A stretch of 64,000 nucleotides of DNA from Cupriavidus metallidurans CH34 (lineage in GTDB: Bacteria > Pseudomonadota > Gammaproteobacteria > Burkholderiales > Burkholderiaceae): the NCBI RefSeq assembly GCF_000196015.1, contig NC_007973.1:1860001-1924000 (forward strand), given 5' to 3'. The notes beneath the pieces were generated by a model, which was not told the DNA's origin, ran no database searches, and saw only the letters and a program-made list of their open reading frames with translations. This document shows positions 17,665 through 26,639 of this stretch, one piece after another (the first letter of the stretch is position 1; every line of letters starts with the position of its first letter). Both the position numbers and the translations under genes were made by a program.

Positions 17665-18861
17665 TCAGAACTTGTGGCGAAGGCCCAGGCTCACACCCAC
17701 CATGCTGCTCTGGCCGGTGCCGAGAATGTAGCTGTTGCCGGTGGCGCCGGTCGTGGCCAGCTGGTTCGTGTTCGCGGCGTCCAGCGTCAGGCCGGCATTC
17801 TTGGCGTATGCGGCGCTCAGGTACACGTCGGTACGCTTCGAGAAGCTGTAGTCCGCCACGAAGGCGATCTGCCACGGATTCGGTGCGTGGGTGTTGTTGA
17901 AGTAGTCGCGCTTGAGGTTGTCGTAGTCATACTCCAGCGTCAGGCCCACAGCAGGCGTCACCTGATAGTTCGCGCCGATCCAGTAGTAGTCGTCGCGCTG
18001 AAGCTGGGCGCCGGTACCGTTGTTATCGACCTTGCCCCAGCGGTAGCCAGCCATGATCTTGGCGACCTGGCCGATGGCGTAGCTGCCGGCCACCGAAGCC
18101 TTCTTCAGCGTGGCAGTGGTGCCCTGGTAGACGCCGGCGGCGTTGTTGACCGACGGGTTCCACTGGTCATAGGCAATCGCTGCACCAAACGGGCCAGCCG
18201 AGTACGTGAATGCGCCGCCGAAGGCGCTGTCGCGGCGGAATGCGCCCGGGACTTCACCGTTGCCACCGAAGGCGCTTGCACCGCCCTGGATCGCCAGGTT
18301 CGGCACACCAGCGCCGAACGAGAAGTGGGCCAGCGCGGTCACCGGACCGAACACGCCCGTGTAGGCAATGGTGTTGTCTTCACGGAAGTTGTTACCGGCC
18401 ATGAATGCCGCCGGTTCGTACTGCGTGGCATACGCCGTCGGCATGAAGTTGGCCATCGCCACGAACAGCGAGGTGTACTGGCGACCCAGCGTGATCTGAC
18501 CGTAGGTGTTGTGCGAGATACCGACGAATGCCTGACGACCGAACAGACGGTTGCTCTGCTGCATCGTGCCGTTATCGACGGAAATACCGCTTTCCAGCAC
18601 GAAGATGCTCTTCAGGCCGCCGCCGAGATCCTCCGTACCACGAAGACCCCAACGCGAACCAGACAGGCCGCCGGAGTTCACGCGGAACACATTGTTGCCG
18701 GCGCCCGGATTCGCGGTAAAGCCCGCGGCCGAGTACGGCGCCACATGGTTTGCGAATTCCAGGCTGGTGTCGAGCACGCCGTAGAGCGTAACGGCAGACT
18801 GCGCGTAGGCGCTGCCGGTACAGGCGAGCAGTGCGGCCATGGCCATGCCCTTGAGCTTCAT
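17665..18861 (-). CDS. Gram-negative porin (OmpC-like, betaproteobacterial type)
   Basis: 398-residue outer-membrane trimeric porin. The signal peptide MKLKGMAMAALLACTGSAYAQ is followed by SAVTLYGVLDTSLEF, then GSRWGLRGTEDLGGGL and GRQAFVGISHNTYGQITLGRQY typical of the family, and the C-terminal strand ends in Phe (GLRHKF) as required for outer-membrane insertion. AGGAGAT lies 6 bases before the ATG. Next to the AraC/BKACE/MFS genes, it probably lets the substrate cross the outer membrane, but porins of this type are often unspecific. Confidence 0.95.
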   Translation of the reverse strand: MKLKGMAMAALLACTGSAYAQSAVTLYGVLDTSLEFANHVAPYSAAGFTANPGAGNNVFRVNSGGLSGSRWGLRGTEDLGGGLKSIFVLESGISVDNGTMQQSNRLFGRQAFVGISHNTYGQITLGRQYTSLFVAMANFMPTAYATQYEPAAFMAGNNFREDNTIAYTGVFGPVTALAHFSFGAGVPNLAIQGGASAFGGNGEVPGAFRRDSAFGGAFTYSAGPFGAAIAYDQWNPSVNNAAGVYQGTTATLKKASVAGSYAIGQVAKIMAGYRWGKVDNNGTGAQLQRDDYYWIGANYQVTPAVGLTLEYDYDNLKRDYFNNTHAPNPWQIAFVADYSFSKRTDVYLSAAYAKNAGLTLDAANTNQLATTGATGNSYILGTGQSSMVGVSLGLRHKF

Positions 18862-18972
18862 AGGTCAATCTCCTCTCTTTTTTCTCGATTGCTATTTGGG
18901 GGGTTCCCGTCGGAAATGGTTACTGCGGTTACTTCTGTGGACAAAACAAAAATCGGTGTGCCTCGAGCATGG

Positions 18973-19542
18973 TCAGGCGCGACGCATCAGGCGCTCCACG
19001 AGCGTCATCGCGTAGGGCCATTCGCCGTAGCCCGCGGCGGGGTTCAGGTGGCCGACCTCGCCGAGATCGACCAGTTCGCTGCCCCAGTCGCGCGCCATCT
19101 GCTCCACGCGATCGAAGCGCGCCAGCGGATCGTTGCGGCTGGCGCCAACAATGCTGGGGAAGGGCAGCGGGCGACGGGGAATCGGCAGCCAGCCGTGCTC
19201 GTCGAGCGTGGCGTGGGTGGGATAGCCGGCGGGCATCGGGTTTTCGAGGTCGGCCGGTGCGGCGAGCAGCGCGGCGCGGATCTTGCGGTGATGCTGGGCC
19301 GCCCAGTGGACGGTGATCATCACGCCGGCGCTATGCGCGACGAGGACCACGGGGCCGTCGATCTCGGCCAGGGCTTCGTCCAGCGCGGCCACGCGTGCCG
19401 CGCGGCTCAGCTTGTCATGCTCGAGCGGCTGTACCGATCGGGAGTTGGGGATCTGCGCCTGAAGCAGGGTCTGCCAGTGCTCGGGCACGTGGTCGCGCAA
19501 GCCGGGAACGAACAGTACGGTGGTGTCAGCCAGAAAGTCCAT
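18973..19542 (-). CDS. RBBP9/YdeN-type serine hydrolase
   Basis: Small alpha/beta hydrolase of 189 residues, the usual length for the family. The nucleophile elbow VLVAHSAG places Ser at residue 71, an acid follows in GASRNDP, and the catalytic His is in GHLNP. VLFVPGLRDHVPEHWQ is the typical N-terminus. It lies 27 bases after the MFS gene on the same strand, so the two are likely an operon. Substrate unknown; an esterase role for the imported compound is possible. Confidence 0.88.
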   Translation of the reverse strand: MDFLADTTVLFVPGLRDHVPEHWQTLLQAQIPNSRSVQPLEHDKLSRAARVAALDEALAEIDGPVVLVAHSAGVMITVHWAAQHHRKIRAALLAAPADLENPMPAGYPTHATLDEHGWLPIPRRPLPFPSIVGASRNDPLARFDRVEQMARDWGSELVDLGEVGHLNPAAGYGEWPYAMTLVERLMRRA

Positions 19543-19569
19543 TGCGAAAACGGGTAAATGGTGTTGGGG

Positions 19570-20901
19570 TCAGCGATTGCCGGCGGCGGCACGCATACGC
19601 TCCAGGCGGTGTACGTCCGCGCTGTAGGTGCGACGCCCGATAACGAAGCAGACGGCGGCCAGCAAGCCAACCAGCGGCAGGAACTGCAGCGCGCCGCGCA
19701 GGCCGATGTGATCGGCGATCAGGCCGGTGAAGAACGGACCCGGCGCGAGTCCAAGCAGGTTGTTGACCAGCGTGAGCGTGGCAAACGCGGAGCCATGAAT
19801 CGCAGGCGCGGTCAGGTTGGCCACCGCGGCGCTGGCCGGGCCGGCCGTGCCGCCTGCCAGCAGCATCCCGGCGCCGATCAGCACGAGCTGGGCCGTGCCC
19901 GGCGGCAGCTGGAAGGCTGCGCCCAGCAGCACGCAGCAGAGCACGCTGTAGGCGATGGCCACGATCCACTTGCGGGCCGGGATATGACGGGCAATCCAGT
20001 CGGTGAAGGCCCCGCACATGATCATGCCGGCGCCACCGATCAGCACAAAAGCGGCGGCAGTCAGGCCGGCTTGCGCGCCGCTCATGCCGTAGTAGCGGCC
20101 GAAGTAGCTCGGCAGCCAGGCCAGCATCGAAGCCATGACGAACAATTGCAGGGCGCTGCCCACATAGGCGCAGAGAATCGAACGGGTGGAGAACAGCGCG
20201 GAGACCAGCGGGCGAAGCTCCAGCTTGGCCTGCGTCTGGCTGGCGGAGACGTCCTCGCCGAGTTCCTGGCGGCGGGCCAGCAGGCCCTTCTCAGTAATCA
20301 GCAGGCGGTACAGCGCCACCAGGATCAGGCCGAAGAGCGCCATGCCGCCGAAAGCAACGCGCCATCCGAAGTGAGCGGAAATCACACCGCCCAGCCCCAT
20401 GCCCAGTACCGAGCCGAATGCGCCACCGGCGATGAAGGCTGCGCTGAGGCTGGCACGCAGGTGCCGGGGGAATACCGAGACCACCACGGCAATGCCGACG
20501 CTGCCATAGGCGGCCTCGCCAATACCAACGCAAAGCCGTGCGAGGAACATCTCGCCGAAGGAATTGGCCAGCGCGCAACCGAGCGTGGCCAGGCTCCAAA
20601 GCGCTGCCATCAGCGTCAGGCTGCGCACGCGGCCCCAACGGTCAGCAAGGATCGACAGCGGGAAGGTCAGTACCCCCACCATCAACGCAACGACGCCGCC
20701 CAAGGCGCCCAATTCAGTGTCGCTGAGTCCCCACTCGAGCTTGAGCATTGGGAACAGCGCATTCAAAACCTGCCGGGACATATAGTCCGAGAGGAGCAAC
20801 CCAAAGCTCAGCGCGAAGACCAGCCACGGGTAATATCGCGACAGCCTGGCCTTGGCAGGCGCGCCTGCCATTGGCGCAAGGGTGGAACGGTATCCGTGCA
20901 T
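19570..20901 (-). CDS. MFS transporter
   Basis: 443-residue, 12-helix major facilitator. DYMSRQVLNALFP in helix 1, the loop 2-3 motif LADRWGRVRSL and RLCVGIGEAAYGSVG are those of the anion:cation symporter/hexuronate branch. A strong AGGAGG precedes the ATG. About 95 bases upstream lies a second copy of the three-half-site operator seen at the AraC gene, so it is probably the uptake system of the same regulon. The serine hydrolase gene follows it. Confidence 0.92.
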   Translation of the reverse strand: MHGYRSTLAPMAGAPAKARLSRYYPWLVFALSFGLLLSDYMSRQVLNALFPMLKLEWGLSDTELGALGGVVALMVGVLTFPLSILADRWGRVRSLTLMAALWSLATLGCALANSFGEMFLARLCVGIGEAAYGSVGIAVVVSVFPRHLRASLSAAFIAGGAFGSVLGMGLGGVISAHFGWRVAFGGMALFGLILVALYRLLITEKGLLARRQELGEDVSASQTQAKLELRPLVSALFSTRSILCAYVGSALQLFVMASMLAWLPSYFGRYYGMSGAQAGLTAAAFVLIGGAGMIMCGAFTDWIARHIPARKWIVAIAYSVLCCVLLGAAFQLPPGTAQLVLIGAGMLLAGGTAGPASAAVANLTAPAIHGSAFATLTLVNNLLGLAPGPFFTGLIADHIGLRGALQFLPLVGLLAAVCFVIGRRTYSADVHRLERMRAAAGNR

Positions 20902-20995
20902 GTCTGCCTCCTAAATGACCCGTGACATCGTGATGACAGCGTCGGGTCGTGACCGGCGAAGTATCTAGGATTCGCAGCCTACGGTTTGATCATTC

Positions 20996-21030
20996 GGGAC
21001 AACGTTTTTGCATCTTGGGACAGTCGGGGA
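20996..21030 (+). promoter_or_regulatory. AraC-type operator candidate: three GGGA(C) half-sites, copy 2
   Basis: GGGAC at 20996, GGGAC at 21017 and GGGA at 21027, the same 21 and 10 base spacings as copy 1 at 16468-16502. It lies upstream of the MFS gene in the same relative orientation as copy 1 has to BKACE. It could also influence the divergent cytochrome b561 gene. Confidence 0.65.
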
Positions 21031-21081
21031 AAACGAGAGGGTGCCCGGAAGATGTGCTGTGACGCTTGCTTCATTGCTGAA

Positions 21082-21176
21082 GTCAACGCTTTGCCGTTGA
21101 CCTGTCACAAGCTGGGAGCGGTATTGAGGATTGATTCCGGACAGACATGACGCGCAGAATTGTTCTGTTGGAACAA
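21082..21176. promoter_or_regulatory. Two inverted repeats upstream of cytochrome b561
   Basis: GTCAACG-CTTTGC-CGTTGAC at 21082-21101 has perfect 7-bp arms. TTGTTC-TGTTG-GAACAA at 21160-21176 has perfect 6-bp arms and ends 12 bases before the start codon, so it may be an operator or a 5' leader hairpin. The regulator is not known. Confidence 0.5.
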
Positions 21177-21188
21177 AAGAGGACAAAA

Positions 21189-21746
21189 ATGCATTTGACA
21201 TCCCCACATACCCTCTCCCTGACCTTCCAGCCCAAATACTCCTTAGCCATGCGCGCGTTGCACTGGCTGGTATTCCTGGGCGCCGTGGTGGCGGTTGCGG
21301 CGGTGGAGTTTCGCGACGTGTTCCCGAAGGGCAGCACCGAGCGGGCCGCGATGATGGCAATTCATGAATCCGCGGGCATCACGATATTGGTGTTGATGCT
21401 GTTGCGTCTGCTGGTGCGAGTGAGCCAACCGCTCCCTCCGCCGCCGGCCGGGGACCCACGGTGGATGGACCGCGCGGCAAGCGCCATGCATTTCGTGCTG
21501 TATGTGCTGATGCTGGCCATGCCGGTGCTCGGCATGTTGGCGGTGGCGTGGAAGGGCAGGACCATCCCGGTCTATGGCTTCCAGCTGGCGCTACCGCTCG
21601 CGATCAATGAGCCGTACTCAAAGCTCGCGAAGGAGATTCACGAAACTGGCGCCACGTTCGTGTACATCTTCGTCGGCCTGCACGCCGCAGCCGCCTTGTG
21701 GCACCAGTTCGTCCTGAAGGACCGGCTACTTCGCCGGATGATCTAG
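21189..21746 (+). CDS. Cytochrome b561 family membrane protein
   Basis: 185-residue inner-membrane di-heme cytochrome with four hydrophobic helices. Candidate heme-ligand histidines lie in MRALHWLVFL, AIHESAGI, MHFVLY, EIHETGA and GLHAAAALWHQF. Members of this family pass electrons between quinol, superoxide or periplasmic partners. An in-frame ATG at 21147 exists, but GAGGA just before 21189 supports the later start. Its last 21 bases overlap the end of the convergent NodT-like gene. Confidence 0.9.
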   Translation: MHLTSPHTLSLTFQPKYSLAMRALHWLVFLGAVVAVAAVEFRDVFPKGSTERAAMMAIHESAGITILVLMLLRLLVRVSQPLPPPPAGDPRWMDRAASAMHFVLYVLMLAMPVLGMLAVAWKGRTIPVYGFQLALPLAINEPYSKLAKEIHETGATFVYIFVGLHAAAALWHQFVLKDRLLRRMI

Positions 21747-23219
21747 GCTGGCCACCGTCTGCTGCGACCACCCGCCGCCCAGCGCCTTGTATAGGCTTGC
21801 GCGGCTGGTGAGTCTGGCCAGTTCGATCGTCACCATCTTCTTCTGCGCATCGTAGAGTTGCCGCTGCGCATCGAACACGGGGAAGTAGTCATCCACCCCG
21901 TTCTTGAAACGGATTTCCGCCAGCCGCTTGGTTTCGGAAACTTCCTTCGTCAGCGCCTCCTGCGCCACGGTCTGCCGGTCGTAGGTGCCGCGTGCAGCCA
22001 GGCCATCGGCAACTTCCCGGAATGCACCCTGGATCGTTTTCTCGTAAGCCGCCACGTTAATGTCCTTCTGCACCGTGGCAATATCGAGTCGTGCCTGGTT
22101 GGCCCCGGCGTTAAAAATCGGCAGTGTGATCTGCGGCGCGAACGCCCAGGCCATGCCGCCCGTGAACAGCGAGGCGAGCGCCGTGCTGGCCACGCCGACG
22201 GTGGCCGTCAGCGATATCTGCGGGAAGAAGGCCGCCCGCGCCGCGCCGATGTTGGCATTGGCCCCCTTGAGCTGATGCTCGGCCGCCATGATGTCTGGCC
22301 GTTGCTCCATCAGTGTCGATGGCACCCCGGCGGGCAACTCTGCCACGTACGAGTTATTCGCAAACGGCTGCGGGGGCGGCAGGTCCGCCGGTAGCTGGCC
22401 GCCGATCAACAACGCCAGCGCATTCTCGTCCTGCGCCACCTGTCGCGTGAACTGCTCCACATCCACCTGCGCGGTCTGCACCTGGGTCTGCCCGCGATGC
22501 ATGTCGATCTCCGCCATGCCGCCGGCGCTCTTGCTGCGGCTGATCATCAGCGCGGCGTCCTGCTGGACCTTGAGCGTTTCCTTCGACAGCCTGAGCAGTT
22601 CCTGGTCGGCCTGCCATGTCAGGTAGGCGCTGGCCACTTCCGCCACGAGACTGATCTGCGCGCTGCGCCGCACTTCCTCGATTGCCAGATATTGCTCCAG
22701 CGCCTGATGCTTGAGGCTGCGCACCCGCCCGAACACATCGAGCTCAAATGCATTGAAGCCTACGCCCGCAGTCCAGGAGTTGATCACGGCGTCCTGTCCG
22801 GGCGCGCGCAGATCGCTGTTCAGCCGAGTACTGGCAAAGCCTGCATTGGCGTTGATCGCCGGAAACTGCGCGGCACGCTGGATCCGGTACTGCGCTCGCG
22901 CCTGATCGATGGACAGCGTCGCGATACGCAGGTCACGGTTGTTCGCCAGCGCCAGCCCGATCAGCGTGCGCAGGCGTGGGTCGGTAAAGAAGTCCTCCCA
23001 GCCAAGGCTCGCGGCGGGCGTTGCCTGGTCCGGCCGCGCCTGGCCCGCGGGCCCCTTGTTGGCGCTTTCATAGGCAGGGCCGGTCGGGTAAGCCTGCGGT
23101 ACCGGTGACTCCGGACGTTGGTAGGTGGGTTCCAGCGAGCAGGCGGCAAGCGCCAGCGGCACGAGGAGGGCAGGGGTCCAGCGCGGCGGGCGAATCAGGG
23201 AGGTTGGCTTTCTTTTCAT
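21726..23219 (-). CDS. NodT-family outer-membrane factor lipoprotein of the polysaccharide operon
   Basis: 497-residue TolC-like channel. The signal peptide ends in a lipobox (ALAACSLEP), followed by the family start PTYQRPESPVP, and LATYLTWQADQELL-like helices and VPSTLMEQRPDIMAAEHQLKGANANIG are typical. NodT proteins usually serve RND pumps; here no RND gene is adjacent, and the gene starts 3 bases after the stop of a glycosyltransferase in a tight four-gene operon with an HlyD-like adaptor. It probably forms the outer-membrane exit for the glycan (inference). Confidence 0.92.
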   Translation of the reverse strand: MKRKPTSLIRPPRWTPALLVPLALAACSLEPTYQRPESPVPQAYPTGPAYESANKGPAGQARPDQATPAASLGWEDFFTDPRLRTLIGLALANNRDLRIATLSIDQARAQYRIQRAAQFPAINANAGFASTRLNSDLRAPGQDAVINSWTAGVGFNAFELDVFGRVRSLKHQALEQYLAIEEVRRSAQISLVAEVASAYLTWQADQELLRLSKETLKVQQDAALMISRSKSAGGMAEIDMHRGQTQVQTAQVDVEQFTRQVAQDENALALLIGGQLPADLPPPQPFANNSYVAELPAGVPSTLMEQRPDIMAAEHQLKGANANIGAARAAFFPQISLTATVGVASTALASLFTGGMAWAFAPQITLPIFNAGANQARLDIATVQKDINVAAYEKTIQGAFREVADGLAARGTYDRQTVAQEALTKEVSETKRLAEIRFKNGVDDYFPVFDAQRQLYDAQKKMVTIELARLTSRASLYKALGGGWSQQTVASLDHPAK

Positions 23220-23222
23220 GGT

Positions 23223-25199
23223 TCATCCGGTAAATGCGCGACGCAGCAATTGCACGATGGCCACACGCGGGCGGCCGCGGTGCGCGATGTTGTGAGCCGG
23301 TTCGCCGAACAGCATCCGGATTAGCCGATGGCGTCCCGCCATGTCCGGAAACAGTTCGATGCCTAGCAGATGGCCTTGCGTGCGCGCCACGCGGCAGGTC
23401 ACCCAGCCCAGTTCGGAGAGCCAGACCGCGCCCGTGGCGCCAGCTTCCACCCGACCGGCAGCATCGCTGATCAGGCCGATCCCGTTGCACGACATGTCCT
23501 GCGTGACGCCATCGAATTCACGTGGCAAGCCGTCGCTGCCGTAGATGCAAAGGCGGGCACGCTCGCGGTGTGGAAAGCGTTCTTCCTTGCGCGGCCGGGG
23601 CAGCTCGAAACAGACCAGCAACGAGGCCAGGTACAGGACCATCGAGATCACGGTCCATCCGATGTTGAAGACCACACCGCTGGCCGTGCCGTCGGCGGCC
23701 ACGGCACGCCCAAGGCCCATGGCGGCCAGAACAAACAGTGCGCCATAGAACGCGGCGAACTTGCCGTGGACGACCAGCTTTGAACGGTCCAGCCCCTTGT
23801 TCGTGACCTTGAACGGCCTGCCGAACGGTTTGAAGATGGCACTGACCAGCGTTGCGGAAACCGCCATGGCCGCCACGATCTGCGTGACCTCGGTGAAGAT
23901 CGGCATCGCACGCGCGCCTGTGATCCAGATGCTATAGGCCCAGTAGAGCAGCAACGCCGGCACGCCGAACGCGAGGAACTGCAGCGGCTCGCCGTACAGC
24001 GTCGGCACATTGAAGTACCAGTACAGCAGCGGCCCGGCCAGCAGCATCAGCGTGAACGGGCGGCTCAACCAGTGCAGCAGCCCGTGCACATAGTGCAGGC
24101 GTTCGCGCAACGTGTAGCCGGGTCCGCGCAGCGGCCCATCGGCGGTGAGCGCCACCTGGATCGTGCCCAGTCCCCAGCGGCTGCGCTGGCTGATGTACTC
24201 AGGCAGGCCCTCTGCCGACAGGCCCACGCTCAGGCGCTCATTGAGCCAGCGCGTGATATAGCCATGCGGCATCAGCTTGTAGGTCAGGTGAATATCTTCC
24301 GTCACGGTGCCGATCGGGAAACCACCGATCCGGTCCAGCGCCTCGCGGCGCACGACGAACGATGTGCCGATGCAGAACGCGGTACCCCAGGCGTCCTTCG
24401 ACGGCTGCATGACATCGAAGAATGCGCGTTGCTCGTCCACCCAGCACTCCGTGGAGCGAAGGTTGTATTGGATCGGGTCGGCGTTGTAGTAGAACTGGGG
24501 CGTCTGCACCACGCCGACCTGTGGATCGTCGAACAGCCCAACGATACGTAGCAGGATGTTCCGGTTGGGTGCGAAATCGGCGTCGAGCACCATGATGAAT
24601 GGCGCGCCGCCATCGAGTTCCGCGCTGTGCCGCAGGCCGTTGTTCAGGTTGCCGGCCTTGGCGTGGGCGTTATCGGGCCGGGTCACGTAGCGTGCCCCGA
24701 CCTGATCGCAGAACTCGCGCAGCCAGTCGCGACGGGTGTCGTCGAGCACCCAGACCCGGAAGTTCGGATAGTCGATATCCAGCGCGGCAACGATGGTCTT
24801 CTCGAGCACGTCGAGGCCTTCGTTGTACGTGGCGATGAAAATGTCCACCGGCGGTGCTTCCCGCCCGCGTCGCAATGCGGTCTCGCCGGCGTCAGCCTCG
24901 GCGCTGTGATCGGACGTGCGGGTCATGATGCCGATCGAGATCAGCGTGTACGCGATGGTCAGGCTCTCGAAGCCGAAGAACGCATGCGCCCAAAGGCTCG
25001 GGAAGTCCATGCGCCATTCCGGCAAGGTGTCGGTGAATCGCCATACGTAATAGACCAGCAGCAGCACGCCGGCCGCGGCGCCGAAAAGCCAGCGGTCCAG
25101 GGTGCGCTGCCGGTCGCCGCGCAGGCAGAGCAGCGCGATCAGGAATGCGCCCGCATTGATCTGCATGAGCATACGGCCATCGAGATACTCGGCAAACAT
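23223..25199 (-). CDS. Cellulose-synthase-like glycosyltransferase (GT2) with PilZ domain
   Basis: 658-residue inner-membrane processive GT2. Two hydrophobic segments precede the catalytic domain, which carries all family residues: the Asp pair in VLDDTRRDW (153-154), DAD (206-208), TED (300-302) and QRSRW (338-342). Further membrane helices follow, then a C-terminal PilZ domain with RKEER (from 537) and DMSCNG (568-573), the RxxxR and D/NxSxxG c-di-GMP-binding motifs. AGGAGT precedes ATG 25199; the frame is open further upstream but overlaps the previous gene. It should polymerise a nucleotide-sugar into a beta-glucan-like chain, activated by c-di-GMP. BcsB and BcsC genes are absent. Confidence 0.93.
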   Translation of the reverse strand: MFAEYLDGRMLMQINAGAFLIALLCLRGDRQRTLDRWLFGAAAGVLLLVYYVWRFTDTLPEWRMDFPSLWAHAFFGFESLTIAYTLISIGIMTRTSDHSAEADAGETALRRGREAPPVDIFIATYNEGLDVLEKTIVAALDIDYPNFRVWVLDDTRRDWLREFCDQVGARYVTRPDNAHAKAGNLNNGLRHSAELDGGAPFIMVLDADFAPNRNILLRIVGLFDDPQVGVVQTPQFYYNADPIQYNLRSTECWVDEQRAFFDVMQPSKDAWGTAFCIGTSFVVRREALDRIGGFPIGTVTEDIHLTYKLMPHGYITRWLNERLSVGLSAEGLPEYISQRSRWGLGTIQVALTADGPLRGPGYTLRERLHYVHGLLHWLSRPFTLMLLAGPLLYWYFNVPTLYGEPLQFLAFGVPALLLYWAYSIWITGARAMPIFTEVTQIVAAMAVSATLVSAIFKPFGRPFKVTNKGLDRSKLVVHGKFAAFYGALFVLAAMGLGRAVAADGTASGVVFNIGWTVISMVLYLASLLVCFELPRPRKEERFPHRERARLCIYGSDGLPREFDGVTQDMSCNGIGLISDAAGRVEAGATGAVWLSELGWVTCRVARTQGHLLGIELFPDMAGRHRLIRMLFGEPAHNIAHRGRPRVAIVQLLRRAFTG

Positions 25200-25213
25200 C
25201 GTTACTCCTATCG

Positions 25214-26569
25214 TCACTCGTTGGGTCCGTTGGCGGGACCATTGCTCGGACCACTGACGGACGCCGTCGTGGCTGCGCAGTTCGCCCGGCATCCTCGCGG
25301 CTGGAACGGATTCCAGCCCGTGGCGGCCAGTACGGCCCAGGCCGTGGCGCCAAGGTGGGGCAGGTGGAAGTAGTAAAAGTCCTCGGTCTTCGAATCAGGG
25401 CCGATCGATAGCCCCGTTTGAATCCGTTTCTCGGGTGTGGCGAAGAGCATTCCGTCCGGCGCGCGCTGTGACAACAACAGCGGCCAGAGCGGACCCGCGA
25501 CATCGGCATGGTTGGTGGCCAGCAGCACCAGCGCGGCCTGGCCGGTGCCCTCCGTCCAGACGCCATCGGGATCGGCCTTGAAGCCGAATCCGCCATTGAC
25601 GGCGTGCCGGGTGCGCGCCCAGTCCAGCGAGCGCTGCCAGGTGCCGGCGGCGTCCGGGATGGCAATCAACGGCCACAGCGATGCATCGAGCGCCGAGGGC
25701 CCGCCGTTCAGCGTCCGCCCGTCATCGCGGGTGCCGATCGCGAAACGCCCCTCGCGCGACTGCCACATGCTCTCGACGAAGTGCCGCGCCCGCTCCGCGT
25801 CCGTGTTCCAGCGCGGATCATTGCTGTATCTGGCCAGCCAGCGGAACGCGGCATAGGCATCGACGTTGTGCTCGGTGGATTTCCACCCCTGGCGCTCGGG
25901 ATTCGGCTCGTGTCCGAAGTACCCGCCGATGTATGCGGCGGGACTGTCCGCGTTGAAGGTTTCCTTGTCGACCCATCCCATCAGCGCCTTGGCCCCGTCT
26001 AGATAGGCGGGCGCGCGCGTGGCCTCATATGTAGCCAGCAGAAGCAGGGCGGCCCAGACGACATTGCCGGTGGCGGTGCCCACCTGGTAGCGGTCCTCGA
26101 ACCAGCGCTTGCTGGCGTCGTCCCACCAGCCTGGCAATGGCACAGGCCCGTTAGGTATCGCGCCCGCCCGGTAGGCATTGCGCAGGCGGCCGTCATGGTA
26201 GTGGCGGTCGCGGCTCATCCCCGCCAGCACGCCATCGGCAATACGCCGCGCCGCATCGCGCTGGCCGCAGGCGATCAGTGCGATGCCGGCCAGCGCGTTG
26301 TCGTAGACGAAAGCCGATTGACGCAGCGGCGCCGGCAACGGCTCGCCACCGGGCGCCGGCTCGTAGCTGGCCAGCCATATCGGACCCGAGCCCGGAATGG
26401 CCGTCACGCGCTGCGCCAGCGTCTGGCACCCGCTATCGCGCAGTTGCGTGCGGGTGTCGGCTGACGATGCTGCAAAGGTGGGCGATGTGGCCAGAATGCA
26501 TGATGTGGCGAGGTAAGTAGCCAGCCGGATGCCCCCGGCTGCCAACCCCTTTGACGTATGACGCTGCAC
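25214..26569 (-). CDS. Exported glycosidase-like (alpha/alpha barrel) protein of the polysaccharide operon
   Basis: 451-residue protein with an N-terminal signal sequence (ending near SPTFAASSA). The body has repeated helix-rich blocks such as FVYDNALAGIALIACG, GNVVWAALLLLATYEAT, STEHNVDAYAAFRWLARY and WTEGTGQAALVLL, the pattern of (alpha/alpha)6-barrel glycosidases. I cannot name a precise family. A GTG at 26569 with AGGAGA 5 bases upstream is a better start than the unsupported ATG 26623. It lies between the HlyD-like and GT2 genes (14-base gap to the latter) and may trim or edit the polymer in the periplasm. Confidence 0.8.
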   Translation of the reverse strand: MQRHTSKGLAAGGIRLATYLATSCILATSPTFAASSADTRTQLRDSGCQTLAQRVTAIPGSGPIWLASYEPAPGGEPLPAPLRQSAFVYDNALAGIALIACGQRDAARRIADGVLAGMSRDRHYHDGRLRNAYRAGAIPNGPVPLPGWWDDASKRWFEDRYQVGTATGNVVWAALLLLATYEATRAPAYLDGAKALMGWVDKETFNADSPAAYIGGYFGHEPNPERQGWKSTEHNVDAYAAFRWLARYSNDPRWNTDAERARHFVESMWQSREGRFAIGTRDDGRTLNGGPSALDASLWPLIAIPDAAGTWQRSLDWARTRHAVNGGFGFKADPDGVWTEGTGQAALVLLATNHADVAGPLWPLLLSQRAPDGMLFATPEKRIQTGLSIGPDSKTEDFYYFHLPHLGATAWAVLAATGWNPFQPRGCRANCAATTASVSGPSNGPANGPNE

Positions 26570-26639
26570 GGTTGTCTCCTTCCTGCGGGCGTTGCGTGAG
26601 TGGCTTCGCGCCTGCTCGATCAAACCGGATAGGCTCTGG

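Noticed and set aside
17674..19557. Plus-strand open frame of 627 codons
   Set aside because: It runs opposite to both the porin and the serine hydrolase, which have clear families; composition is that of a shadow frame.
19558..20925. Plus-strand open frame of 455 codons
   Set aside because: Antisense to the MFS transporter, Gln/Ala-rich, no motifs.
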